Below are positions 8,195 to 16,756 of a stretch of 39,207 bases of DNA, piece by piece. The position numbers were made by a program, and so were the translations under genes. The notes under the pieces are model-generated. The model was given only the letters and a program-made list of their open reading frames with translations. It had not been told where the DNA came from and ran no database searches. Location: assembly GCA_964390545.1 (NCBI GenBank), contig CAYMJV010000020.1:1-39207 (forward strand). The letters run 5' to 3'. The stretch's first letter is position 1, and the number at the start of each line of letters is the position of its first letter. The DNA is from CAYMJV01 sp964390545 (GTDB lineage: Bacteria; Desulfobacterota; BSN033; UBA1163).

Positions 8195-9601
8195 GTGCAG
8201 GAAATTATAAGCATCATTCTGGCCGCTGGGAAAGGGACTCGGATGAAGTCGGACCTCGTGAAGGTGCTCCATCCACTCCTCGGAGTTCCCATGCTTTCCT
8301 ATCCTGTTGAACTTTCCCTCAAAGACATCAAAGTCGAAAAGACAATCCTTGTCGTCGGCCATCAGGCCGATAAAATCAAGGAGAAATTTAAAGACCCACG
8401 AATCCATTTTGTCCTTCAGGAAGAACAACTGGGCACAGGCCATGCGGTCTTGCAGGCCCTCCCGTTTCTCCAGTCCTTCAATGGTACGGTTTTGATCCTC
8501 TGCGGAGATGTCCCCCTGGTGAAAATGGAGACCCTTCGCTCTTTTATCGATACCTTCTGGAGGAATGAATCCAACCTCTCTGTGTTGACTGCCGTGGTAG
8601 AGAATCCCTCTGGCTATGGTCGGATCATTCGAGGCCCGACAGGATGGCTCGAAAGGATCGTGGAGGAGAAAGATGGCTCCGACGATGAAAAGTTGATCCG
8701 GGAGATCAACACAGGAATCTTCTGCATAAAGGCACCCTTTTTAATTGACGGTCTGAAGGAGATTGGGCAGGAGAACGCCCAGGGAGAATACTATCTGACC
8801 GACCTCGTTGAAATCGGAAGAAAGAGAGGAGTGAGGTGTTCGGCCCATATGGTGGCTGATCCAACGGAAGTGATGGGAATCAATACGCGTGCCGATCTTG
8901 CCGTTGCGAATGAAGTGCTCAGGCAGGAGAAGGTGATGGATCTGATGCTGTCTGGGGTGACGATCATCGATCCAAAAACTGCCTATGCGGATAAAACGGT
9001 TGAAATTGGAAAAGACACCATTGTCCATCCGAATTGTGTGCTTCAGGGAAAGACGAAGATTGGAGAACGATGCGTCATCGAATCGAATGCGAGGATTGTT
9101 GACTCCCTCATCGGGAACGAAGTTTTGGTACGCTCAAACTCTGTGATCACAGAGAGCAAGATTGATGACGGCGCGTCCATTGGGCCCTTTGCTCATCTTA
9201 GGCCTTTGACGGAAATCAAGACCAAAGCAAAGATTGGGAACTTCGTCGAAGTCAAGAAGTCCGTGATCGGCAAAGGGACCAAGGCCAATCACCTGACCTA
9301 TATCGGAGATTCTCTCGTGGGAGAAGAGGTCAATGTCGGAGCTGGCACCATTGTCTGCAACTATGATGGATTCGAGAAGCATCAGACAATCATCGGAGAC
9401 CGGGTCTTTGTGGGATCGAACGTGGAACTGGTGGCTCCGGTCAAGGTGGGGAGTCGTTCCTCGATCGGTGCAGGGACGACCGTCACGAAGGATGTTCCGG
9501 AAGGCGCGCTCGCCATCAGCCGTGTGAGGCAGAAGAATATCAAAGGGTGGAGCAAGAAGATGGACCTTCGCCAGAAGAAGAATAAGAAGAAAAAAGATTA
9601 A
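8195..9601 (+). CDS. glmU: bifunctional GlmU: N-acetylglucosamine-1-P uridylyltransferase / glucosamine-1-P acetyltransferase
   Basis: Makes UDP-N-acetylglucosamine for peptidoglycan and LPS. Of 468 residues, the first ~230 form the nucleotidyltransferase (LAAGKGTRMKS near residue 9, LCGDVPL, and GYGRIIR); the rest is a left-handed beta-helix acetyltransferase with hexapeptide repeats and the block ANHLTYIGDSLVGEEVNVGAGTIVCNYDG. The C terminus is a Lys-rich tail. The start is a GTG (8195), preceded by AAGGGGATGGG, and is required to keep the GlmU N terminus. glmS follows after 32 bases, giving a complete two-gene route from fructose-6-P toward UDP-GlcNAc except for the mutase. Confidence 0.96.
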   Translation: MQEIISIILAAGKGTRMKSDLVKVLHPLLGVPMLSYPVELSLKDIKVEKTILVVGHQADKIKEKFKDPRIHFVLQEEQLGTGHAVLQALPFLQSFNGTVLILCGDVPLVKMETLRSFIDTFWRNESNLSVLTAVVENPSGYGRIIRGPTGWLERIVEEKDGSDDEKLIREINTGIFCIKAPFLIDGLKEIGQENAQGEYYLTDLVEIGRKRGVRCSAHMVADPTEVMGINTRADLAVANEVLRQEKVMDLMLSGVTIIDPKTAYADKTVEIGKDTIVHPNCVLQGKTKIGERCVIESNARIVDSLIGNEVLVRSNSVITESKIDDGASIGPFAHLRPLTEIKTKAKIGNFVEVKKSVIGKGTKANHLTYIGDSLVGEEVNVGAGTIVCNYDGFEKHQTIIGDRVFVGSNVELVAPVKVGSRSSIGAGTTVTKDVPEGALAISRVRQKNIKGWSKKMDLRQKKNKKKKD

Positions 9602-9633
9602 CGCAATTTACAATTTCCAATGAGGTTTAGAAA

Positions 9634-11463
9634 ATGTGTGGCATCGTCGGATATATCGGTCAGAGAGAAACAGCTAAGATTCTGATGGAAGGGCTGAAGC
9701 GGCTCGAATACCGAGGATATGACTCTGCGGGTATTGCCGTCTTTCATAAGGGCAAGATCGAGATCCGTCGGAAGGTAGGGAAATTAGCAAAGCTCGAGGA
9801 ACTCATTGAAAAGGAGGCCTTTGATGGAAAGGTAGGGATCGGCCACACTCGCTGGGCGACCCATGGAAGGCCCTCGGACGAAAACGCCCACCCCCATAAG
9901 GCAGGGAAAGTGACGGTTGTCCACAATGGCATCATTGAAAATTATCTCCCCCTCAAAGAATTTCTAAAAAAGAAAGGCCATGTGTTCAGTTCTGAGACGG
10001 ATACAGAAATTGTCGCGCACCTCGTCGATGAATTCATCCAGGAGGGCCATTCCTTTCTGGATGCCGTAAGAATCACCATGGATAAGATCAAAGGGTCTTA
10101 TGCCTTGGGAATCCTCTACGAGGGGGATGAGACGTGTTTGATCGGCGCAAGAAATGAGGCCCCCCTTGTCATTGGCCTGGGCGAAAATGAATATTTCATT
10201 GCTTCTGATGTTCCGCCGATTCTCTCTTATACAAGAAACTTCATTTTTATGGAGGATGGGGAAGTCGCTCTCCTTTCTTCCAAAGGGGTGAAGGTCTACG
10301 GAAGCAAAGGGAATGAGCTTTTCAAGGAACCGAAACGGGTGGACTGGAATCCCCTCATGGCCGAAAAGGGCGGCTACAAACATTTTATGCTGAAGGAGAT
10401 CTTCGAGCAGCCGAGGGCTGTGACCGACACGATTCGGGGCCGGCTGTCAAAGGAGCATGGCGATGGGATCCTCGAAGAGATTCATCTCGACCCATCGGTC
10501 TTGAAAGAGATTCAACGGATCTGCCTGATCGCCTGCGGCACCTCCTACCACGCTGCCCTGGTGGGAAAGTTTCTTATCGAAGGGTTCTGTCGGGTTCCAG
10601 TAGAGGCGGACATTGGCTCGGAATTTCGATATCGAAACCCAATTGTCAGAAAGGACGACCTGCTCATCGCGATTTCCCAATCTGGAGAAACAGCCGACAC
10701 CCTGGCCGCATTAAGAGAGGGGAAGCGAAAAGGAGCAAGCACTTTAGCCATCTGCAATGTGATGGAATCGAGTCTGGCAAGGGATTCGGATTATGTGATT
10801 TACACCCATGCAGGACCTGAGATCGGTGTAGCTTCCACCAAGACCTTTATCACCCAACTCATCATCCTCTTTCTTCTTTCCATCCGGATCGGAAGAGAAT
10901 TGGGCCGCCTCTCAGCCAAAGAGACAAAGTCCTTGACGGAGGAGGTAGTCAAGATTCCCCACCTGATGGAAGAGATGCTCAAGTCCTCGGACCAAGTGGC
11001 TCAAATCGCCAAGAAATACCTCTATGCAAGGGACTTCCTCTATCTGGGAAGGGGGATTAACTATCCGATTGCCTTAGAAGGTGCGTTGAAGTTGAAGGAA
11101 ATTTCATACGTTCATGCCGAGGGCTATCCAGCCGGCGAGATGAAACATGGGCCGATTGCTCTCATCGACCGGGAAATGCCGGTTGTCACCCTTGCCACCA
11201 AGAACGACGTCTATGACAAGGTGCTCTCTAATATCGAAGAGGTGAAGGCGAGGGAGGGAAAGGTAATCGCCCTTGCCTCTCAGTCAGATCGAGAGATCGT
11301 GAAAAAGGTGGACGATGTCATCTTCATTCCGGAAACCCATCCTTCCTTGACCCCTATCCTCCTTACCATTCCTCTTCAACTCTTGGCCTACTATATGGCG
11401 GATTTTAAAGGGACCGATGTGGACCAGCCCAGGAATCTGGCCAAGAGCGTCACCGTCGAATAG
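9634..11463 (+). CDS. glmS: glutamine--fructose-6-phosphate aminotransferase (isomerizing)
   Basis: Forms glucosamine-6-P from fructose-6-P and glutamine. The 609 residues are the normal length. Met1 is followed by the catalytic Cys2 (MCGIVGYIG) of the class II glutaminase domain, with RWATHG and HNGIIENY; two SIS sugar-isomerase domains follow (ACGTSYHAALVGK, ISQSGETADTLAAL, and ...ALEGALKLKEISYVHAEGYPAGE), ending with DQPRNLAKSVTVE, the conserved C-terminal tail. TGAGGT precedes the ATG. No glmS ribozyme-like leader is seen in the 32-base gap after glmU. Confidence 0.97.
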   Translation: MCGIVGYIGQRETAKILMEGLKRLEYRGYDSAGIAVFHKGKIEIRRKVGKLAKLEELIEKEAFDGKVGIGHTRWATHGRPSDENAHPHKAGKVTVVHNGIIENYLPLKEFLKKKGHVFSSETDTEIVAHLVDEFIQEGHSFLDAVRITMDKIKGSYALGILYEGDETCLIGARNEAPLVIGLGENEYFIASDVPPILSYTRNFIFMEDGEVALLSSKGVKVYGSKGNELFKEPKRVDWNPLMAEKGGYKHFMLKEIFEQPRAVTDTIRGRLSKEHGDGILEEIHLDPSVLKEIQRICLIACGTSYHAALVGKFLIEGFCRVPVEADIGSEFRYRNPIVRKDDLLIAISQSGETADTLAALREGKRKGASTLAICNVMESSLARDSDYVIYTHAGPEIGVASTKTFITQLIILFLLSIRIGRELGRLSAKETKSLTEEVVKIPHLMEEMLKSSDQVAQIAKKYLYARDFLYLGRGINYPIALEGALKLKEISYVHAEGYPAGEMKHGPIALIDREMPVVTLATKNDVYDKVLSNIEEVKAREGKVIALASQSDREIVKKVDDVIFIPETHPSLTPILLTIPLQLLAYYMADFKGTDVDQPRNLAKSVTVE

Positions 11464-11529
11464 ATTCTTGCATCATTCCTCTGCAAAATGGTAAGTATTA
11501 ATCAAGAAAGCCCGTAGTTTATTCTCAGA

Positions 11530-11716
11530 TGAAATTCGAAGCACGAAATTCGAAATACGAAACAAATCCGAATGACCAAAATCCGAATGTCCGAAACTAC
11601 CCCTCACCCTTTCCCTCTCCCCACTGGGGAGAGGATGGAGGTGAGGGGGATTTTGGATTTTGAATTTGGAAATTGTTTCGGATTTCGATATTCGAATTTC
11701 GGATTTACGAAATTCC
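11530..11716. repeat. long A/T-rich imperfect palindrome around a GC-rich hairpin
   Basis: Outer arms are made of repeated short words (AAATTCGAA, CCGAATGACC / GGATTTTGAATTTGG, TTTCGGATTTCG) that are roughly complementary to each other. The centre (11600-11649) is a GC-rich hairpin of the type CCCCTCACCCT...CTCTCCCC / GGGGAGAG...GGTGAGGGGG. The right end runs directly into the pcrA start codon, which therefore has no clear ribosome binding site. Confidence 0.65.
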
Positions 11717-11717
11717 G

Positions 11718-13970
11718 ATGTCTTTGCTCGATGATCTCAATCCTGTTCAACAGAAGGCCGTTCTTGAGACCGAAGGACCCCTCCTGGTTTTTGCAGGGGC
11801 TGGAAGCGGGAAGACCAGGGTTCTGACCTACCGAATCGCCTACCTCATTCAAGAAAAAGGGATTGCCCCCTGGAATATCCTTGCCGTCACTTTCACCAAC
11901 AAGGCGGCCGATGAAATGAAAGAGAGAGTGGAGCGTCTTCTTGGAAAGTCGGCCAAAGGGACCTGGGTTTCCACCTTCCATTCAGCCTGCGCCCGCATCC
12001 TGAGGCGCCATATCGAGTCCTTGGGCTTTCAGAGAAATTTTGTCATTTACGATGAGCAGGATCAGGAACGCCACCTCAAGACTGTGATGAAGGAATTGGA
12101 CGTCGACTTCCGGATGTTCAACCCCAGAGCGATCCAATCCTCCATCGATCAACTGAAGAACGAAGGCATCACACCGGATCAATACCATCCTTCTCAATTC
12201 AATATTTTTCAAAAAAGACTGGCCCTGGTTTACCAGCGATATCAGGAAGATCTGCAGCGGAACAATGCCCTCGATTTTGGAGATCTCCTCACTTTTGTTG
12301 CCATTCTTTTCAGACGTTATCCGGAGATCTTGAAATCCTACCAGGAGCTTTGCCGTTACGTCATGGTCGATGAGTTTCAGGATACGAACCTGATCCAGTA
12401 TCACCTCATCCGGCAGATCGTCGACGGACATCGGAACATCTGCGTGGTCGGAGATGATGACCAGTCCATCTATCGCTGGAGAGGAGCCCAGGTAGGAAAT
12501 ATTCTCAATTTTGGGAAAGATTTTCCCGAAGCGAGAACCATCACCCTGGAGCAGAACTATCGGTCCACTCAGAATATCCTCCAGGCGGCCAACCTTATGG
12601 TCGGCAACAATCGTTCGAGAAAGAAGAAGGTCCTCTGGACAGAGAACCCTGAGGGAGAAATCCTAACGCACTATGTGGGAGAGGATGAAACCGATGAGGC
12701 CCGTTTCGTCATCCGGAAGATCAGGGAGTTGACGCATCCTTCTTCCGAATCGGTCAGACCCTACCGCGAAATTGCCGTCTTCTACCGGATCAATGCCCAG
12801 TCCCGTGCCATCGAGGATGAACTGGTCAAACAACAGATCCCTTATACGATTGTGGGTGGTTTGAAGTTCTATGAGCGGAAAGAGATCAAGGATATCCTTG
12901 CCTATCTGAAACTGATCGCCAATCCTCCGGACGGTCTCAGCCTGAAGAGGATCATCAATGTTCCCCCAAGGGGAATCGGGGAGAAGACGATCGAAAAGAT
13001 AGAGACCTTCTCAAGAGAGAAGGGCCTTCCCCTTTACGAAGGGATGAAGCAGTCTATGAAAGAAGACTGGCTAAGTGTTGCCACGAAAGGGAAGGTAGAG
13101 GAGTTCATCCGACTGATCGAGGAGTTCCGAGAAGAGGCGAGACGTCTCTCCCTCAGCCAACTGACCATGGCCCTTCTGAGAGAATCAGAATACCTCCAGA
13201 AATTGAAAGAGGAAGGGACGGACGAAGCCATTTCGAGGATGGAGAACATCGATGAACTGGTCAACGTCATGATGGAATTGGAGCGGGGAGGAGAGGCGGT
13301 TTCGCTGGAAACCTTCTTGGAGAAGGTTTCTCTGGTATCCGATGTCGACCTTTATGAGGATAAGGGAAATCGAGTCTCCTTGATGACACTCCATTGTGCC
13401 AAAGGTTTGGAGTATCCTTTGGTCTTCATCGTCGGGATGGAAGAAGGAATTCTTCCTCACCACCGGAGGGGGGATGAGATCGCGGATCTTGAAGAAGAGA
13501 GGAGGCTCTTCTATGTGGGGATGACCCGTGCAAAGGAGAGGCTCTTTCTCTCACGGGCAGAGAGACGCTACACGTTTGGTGTGGGACGGGCCAATCTGTC
13601 CTCCCGTTTTCTTGACGAAATTCCCATGGAGTTGATTCAATTGGAAGAGAGAGAGGAAAGCCCTGATGACCGAGAGCGCCCAGCTTCTGGTTTGTTCACG
13701 GACTGGGATGCCTATTTCGATAAGTCTAATGGGTTAACTGACCAGAGCACCGAAGAAAACCTTTTACCATCAAGGGAGGAGATTGTCCTGAGCCCTGAAG
13801 GATTCTTTCCCCTCAAAATGGGGATGAGGGTGAGGCACCCCAAGTTTGGTGAAGGAAGGGTCAAATCCGTAGAAGGGATGGATGAAGACCAGAAAGCCAC
13901 CATTATCTTTAGATCGGTGGGCAGTAAGAGGCTGAGAGTCAGAAATGCAAACTTGGAGATCCTTGAGTAA
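11718..13970 (+). CDS. pcrA: UvrD/PcrA-type ATP-dependent DNA helicase
   Basis: Superfamily 1A 3'-5' helicase for repair and for displacing RecA or stalled complexes. The 750-residue protein begins MSLLDDLNPVQQKAV (Q motif), with Walker A GAGSGKT (about 31-37), FTNKAADEMKERV, Walker B DEFQDTN, GDDDQSIYRWRGA, EQNYRS, LMTLHCAKGLEYPLVF and VGMTRAKERLFLSRA. The C terminus has the PcrA Tudor-like segment MRVRHPKFGEGRVKSVEG. The frame is open to 11673 but that part is repeat sequence; the ATG at 11718 gives the family N terminus. No convincing Shine-Dalgarno precedes it because the palindromic repeat abuts the start. Confidence 0.94.
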   Translation: MSLLDDLNPVQQKAVLETEGPLLVFAGAGSGKTRVLTYRIAYLIQEKGIAPWNILAVTFTNKAADEMKERVERLLGKSAKGTWVSTFHSACARILRRHIESLGFQRNFVIYDEQDQERHLKTVMKELDVDFRMFNPRAIQSSIDQLKNEGITPDQYHPSQFNIFQKRLALVYQRYQEDLQRNNALDFGDLLTFVAILFRRYPEILKSYQELCRYVMVDEFQDTNLIQYHLIRQIVDGHRNICVVGDDDQSIYRWRGAQVGNILNFGKDFPEARTITLEQNYRSTQNILQAANLMVGNNRSRKKKVLWTENPEGEILTHYVGEDETDEARFVIRKIRELTHPSSESVRPYREIAVFYRINAQSRAIEDELVKQQIPYTIVGGLKFYERKEIKDILAYLKLIANPPDGLSLKRIINVPPRGIGEKTIEKIETFSREKGLPLYEGMKQSMKEDWLSVATKGKVEEFIRLIEEFREEARRLSLSQLTMALLRESEYLQKLKEEGTDEAISRMENIDELVNVMMELERGGEAVSLETFLEKVSLVSDVDLYEDKGNRVSLMTLHCAKGLEYPLVFIVGMEEGILPHHRRGDEIADLEEERRLFYVGMTRAKERLFLSRAERRYTFGVGRANLSSRFLDEIPMELIQLEEREESPDDRERPASGLFTDWDAYFDKSNGLTDQSTEENLLPSREEIVLSPEGFFPLKMGMRVRHPKFGEGRVKSVEGMDEDQKATIIFRSVGSKRLRVRNANLEILE

Positions 13971-13972
13971 CC

Positions 13973-14114
13973 TAAAGCACCAAATCCCAAGCACCAAATA
14001 CTAAACAAGCTCCAATGACCAAAATTCAAAAATTCAAATAAAATAGTTTGGTTGTTTTGAAATTGGATATTGGAATTTATTTGGATTTTGGGATTTGGGA
14101 TTTGGAATTTCGTG
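13973..14114. repeat. A/T-rich imperfect palindrome between pcrA and the GcvR-like gene
   Basis: The left arm is built from CCAAATCCCAAGCACCAAATAC and CCAATGACCAAAATTC-like words; the right arm has the complements (GAAATTGGATATTGG, TTTGGATTTTGGGATTTGGG). Same type as at 11530-11716, 24628-24770 and 26313-26440. It starts within a few bases of the pcrA stop and ends just before the next gene's ribosome binding site. Confidence 0.65.
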
Positions 14115-14126
14115 ATGGAGGCTTCT

Positions 14127-14666
14127 ATGAAGACTTATTTCATCCTGTCAGCGATTGGCAAAGATCGGCCGGGGATTGTGGCCGATGTTTCTGAGGTAAT
14201 CTATGAGTGCGGGGGAAATATTGAAGATTCAAGCATGAGCCTTCTCAGGAACAACTTCGCGCTGCTTCTCCTCTTTTCTACGGAGAGGGAGGAGGTCAAT
14301 CAGAAACTCTCCGCAGGCCTGAAGCGACTTGAATGGGAAAAGAAATTAACGGTCTTCTTTTCCCCGATACCCCTCGAAGAGGCTCATCCCAAAGCAAAGG
14401 AACCCACGGATCGTTTTGAAATCACCACTTCAGGGATTGACCATGCCGGGATCGTTTATAAGGTCTGCAGGCTTCTGGCTGATCGCAGGGTAAATATTGT
14501 CGACATGGAAACGCATCGGGTGGCTTCGGCGGAAAGCGGGACCCCCCTCTTCGAAATGGATATCCATCTCGATATTCCCCTGTCGATGTCAGAACAGGGT
14601 CTGAGGGAGGACCTCCACCATCTGGCCGATGAACTGGTTATCGATCTCGTCCTGAAAAGGAAATAG
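14127..14666 (+). CDS. GcvR-like regulator with two ACT domains
   Basis: A 179-residue cytosolic protein with two ACT domains: the first begins YFILSAIGKDRPGIVADVSEVIYECGGNIEDSSMS, the second FEITTSGIDHAGIVYKVCRLLADRRVNIVDMETH. This is the architecture of GcvR, the glycine-sensing accessory repressor of the E. coli glycine cleavage operon. No GcvA partner is seen here, so what it controls is unknown. GGAGG followed by five bases precedes the ATG at 14127, which decides the start over the in-frame upstream codons in repeat sequence. A relic of a related gene lies at 16453-16527, and glycine cleavage genes begin 8 kb downstream. Confidence 0.8.
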   Translation: MKTYFILSAIGKDRPGIVADVSEVIYECGGNIEDSSMSLLRNNFALLLLFSTEREEVNQKLSAGLKRLEWEKKLTVFFSPIPLEEAHPKAKEPTDRFEITTSGIDHAGIVYKVCRLLADRRVNIVDMETHRVASAESGTPLFEMDIHLDIPLSMSEQGLREDLHHLADELVIDLVLKRK

Positions 14667-14683
14667 TTTCTCCACCAGGCGCC

Positions 14684-14861
14684 TTGACCGGCAAGTGCCC
14701 CGTCCCGCCCTAGCGGGATAGGCGGGGTCCCTGCCTACCGGCAGGCAGGAAGGGGCACAATCAGAATGAAATTTCATTGGCTCACATTCTGTTCGCCACT
14801 GCGTGCCCGGGAAGCCCCGCCGTGCCTGCCCCGTCTTAACGGGGTGGGCGGGGAGCTTCAA
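14684..14861. repeat. composite two-hairpin repeat, copy 1
   Basis: Begins TTGACCGGCAAGTGCCCC, includes a nested palindrome GTCCCGCC...GGCGGGGTC and an extra CCTGCCTACCGGCAGGCAGG insert, closes the first stem with GGGGCAC, and ends with a second stem GAAGCCCCGCC...GGGCGGGGAGCTTC. A shorter copy lies at 19554-19667. Both copies precede a gene start by 20-60 bases. Confidence 0.7.
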
Positions 14862-14918
14862 TACCATCCTTTAACAACCTATACGAGGATGAAGCGATGA
14901 AGCAACGGAGGGAGAGAT

Positions 14919-16451
14919 GTGATGCGCGAGACGTTGGCTCGCCTCATTGACCAAACAGCTCTTCGAATGGGTGGAAAAGATGGCATCCTTTTTTTGAGAA
15001 GAGGGAGGTTGGAAAGTAGGATCACTTACTCCTCGCTTAGACAAGCCTCAGATCGAGTGGCTGGGGGGCTTGTGGAAATGGGCCTGAAAAAGGGGGAGCG
15101 GGTCGTCCTGCTTATGCCAAAAAGCGTGGAGCAGGCGGTCATCCATCTCGGCATCCAAAAGGTAGGGGCGATATCCGTCATACTCAATCCTGGGTTTAAG
15201 AGAGATGAGATAGAATACTTCATCAAAGACAGCGATGCCTATCTCGTCATCGTTGGAAGGAAAGAGGAGGCATTGATTCGTTCCGTCAACGAGAAGCGAC
15301 TCATCCTTCCGATCAACACGGGGGCCCCTTTTGTGGAGGAAAAATTATTTCCTGGGATTTCTCCTTTCATCCCCGATCGCGATGGAAATCCCGGTGACCC
15401 AGCAGTCCTGATTTATACTTCTGGTACGACAGGTCAACCGAAAGGTGCCATCCTCACACAACAAAACCTGATTCAGGATGCGAGGAATATCATCCAGATC
15501 TGGCAGATTGCTGGAGAGGATGTCCTTTGCCATGCGCTACCGCTTTTCCACGTCCATGGCCTCTGCTTTGCGCTCCATACTGCACTGATCGCGGGTTCGA
15601 AGATCGTGATGTGTGATGAGTTTTCTTCCGACACCGTCATCGAAGTTTTGTCCTGTCAGGAAGGAGAACTCGCCTGCACGTTGTTTATGGGTGTCCCCAC
15701 GATGTATCTCAGGATGATCGAGAAATTGGAAGGAGTGCAGCGGGATTTTGGCCATATTCGATTGTTTACCTCTGGGTCCGCCCCACTGCTTCCAAAAGAC
15801 TCTGAGAGGATTCAAAAGATCTTTGGCAAAGAGCCGGTGGAAAGGGAAGGCATGTCTGAGACAGGAATGAATTTTTCGAATCCCATTCATGGGATGAAAA
15901 AACCTGGTTCCATCGGCATTCCTCTTCCTCATGTGGAAGTCAGAATTGTCAATCCGGAAACCTATAACGATGTGGAAATAGGGCAAGTTGGAGAGATTTG
16001 GTTAAAGGGACCCAATGTGACCCCAGGTTATTGGAGAAAGCCACGGGAGACAGAGGCTGCCTTTACCGATGGCTGGTTTCGGACCGGCGATTTAGGCAGG
16101 ACGGACGGAGATGGCTATTATTACATCACAGATCGTTTAAAGGATATCATCATCTCAGGAGGAGAAAATATCTCTCCCAAAGAGATTGAAGTCATGATCA
16201 ACCATCATGAAAAAGTATTGGAATCCTGCGTGGTAGGAATTCCGGATGAGAGGTGGGGGGAAAAGGTGGCAGCCGCTGTGATAACAAAACCCGGGGTCAC
16301 CCTCACTGAAAAGGAGATGAAAGATCATTGTAAGACGCATCTTTTGGACTGGAAATGCCCAAAAGATGTCTTGTTTCTGAAAGAGCTTCCCAGAAACAAG
16401 ATGGGAAAGGTGCTGAAGGAGGAAGTAATAAAACTCTTTATCATCTCTTAA
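14919..16451 (+). CDS. malonyl-CoA-synthetase-like AMP-forming acyl-CoA ligase
   Basis: ANL-superfamily enzyme that activates a carboxylic acid with ATP to an acyl-adenylate and then to acyl-CoA. The 510 residues show the P-loop-like IYTSGTTGQPKGAIL, LPLFHVHGLCFALHTAL, EREGMSETGMNFSNP, GWFRTGDLG, the hinge GGENISPKEIEVMI and the adenylation Lys in PRNKMGKVLKEE. The blocks FHVHG and GMSETGMNFSNP resemble malonyl-CoA synthetase (MatB/ACSF3) more than long-chain ligases, so a short dicarboxylate is a fair guess; other short or aromatic acids remain possible. GGAGGGAGAG precedes the adjacent GTG (14919) and ATG (14922). It follows a GcvR-like gene and is followed directly by a fragment of another. 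Confidence 0.85.
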   Translation: MMRETLARLIDQTALRMGGKDGILFLRRGRLESRITYSSLRQASDRVAGGLVEMGLKKGERVVLLMPKSVEQAVIHLGIQKVGAISVILNPGFKRDEIEYFIKDSDAYLVIVGRKEEALIRSVNEKRLILPINTGAPFVEEKLFPGISPFIPDRDGNPGDPAVLIYTSGTTGQPKGAILTQQNLIQDARNIIQIWQIAGEDVLCHALPLFHVHGLCFALHTALIAGSKIVMCDEFSSDTVIEVLSCQEGELACTLFMGVPTMYLRMIEKLEGVQRDFGHIRLFTSGSAPLLPKDSERIQKIFGKEPVEREGMSETGMNFSNPIHGMKKPGSIGIPLPHVEVRIVNPETYNDVEIGQVGEIWLKGPNVTPGYWRKPRETEAAFTDGWFRTGDLGRTDGDGYYYITDRLKDIIISGGENISPKEIEVMINHHEKVLESCVVGIPDERWGEKVAAAVITKPGVTLTEKEMKDHCKTHLLDWKCPKDVLFLKELPRNKMGKVLKEEVIKLFIIS

Positions 16452-16452
16452 A

Positions 16453-16527
16453 GAGTGCTTAAAGGATGACCTCTACCATCCGGTCAATGAATTGATGATC
16501 GATTTGGTATTGAAGAAAACGACGTGA
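16453..16527 (+). pseudogene. relic of a second GcvR-like (ACT) gene, C-terminal end only
   Basis: Directly after the ligase stop, the frame from 16453 to the TGA at 16525-16527 encodes ECLKDDLYHPVNELMIDLVL then KKTT. It aligns with the last residues of the GcvR-like protein at 14127-14666 (LREDLHHLADELVIDLVLKR): 12 of 20 positions are identical by my count and the stop falls in the same place. Most synonymous positions differ, so it is an old paralogue, not a fresh duplication. No start or ACT core remains. Confidence 0.65.
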
Positions 16528-16568
16528 ATTCAATAACTCTCTGTTGAAAAATTCATCGCAAAATTAGC

Positions 16569-16599
16569 TTGACTTTTTCCATCCGCCATTGCTTTAATA
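16569..16599 (+). promoter_or_regulatory. possible promoter upstream of the membrane-protein pair
   Basis: TTGACT (16569-16574) and TTTAAT/TTAATA (16593-16599) with an 18-19-base spacer. The start point would leave a leader of about 150 bases before the gene at 16757. The rest of 16528-16756 contains a tandem GTGCATTGTT repeat (16673-16692) and a strong AAAGGAGG ribosome binding site, and no other gene. Confidence 0.4.
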
Positions 16600-16756
16600 A
16601 CAGCCAATCTCTATTATTCCCTGCCGCCTAAAAAATATACTTATCCCGATTGAACTTTTTTACAAGGACTTGGTGCATTGTTGTGCATTGTTCACCAGAA
16701 GGATACGAGTGCAGAAAAGAATATCTTAAACCCAAAAGAAAGGAGGAAAAGAGGAT

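Noticed and set aside
9602..9633. A glmS ribozyme upstream of glmS
   Set aside because: The glmU-glmS gap is only 32 bases, far too short, and contains no matching core.
16671..16688. A sigma54-like -24/-12 promoter (TTGG...TGCA) upstream of the membrane-protein pair
   Set aside because: The GG and GC elements are separated by 11 bases instead of the required 10, and the match comes from a tandem GTGCATTGTT repeat.
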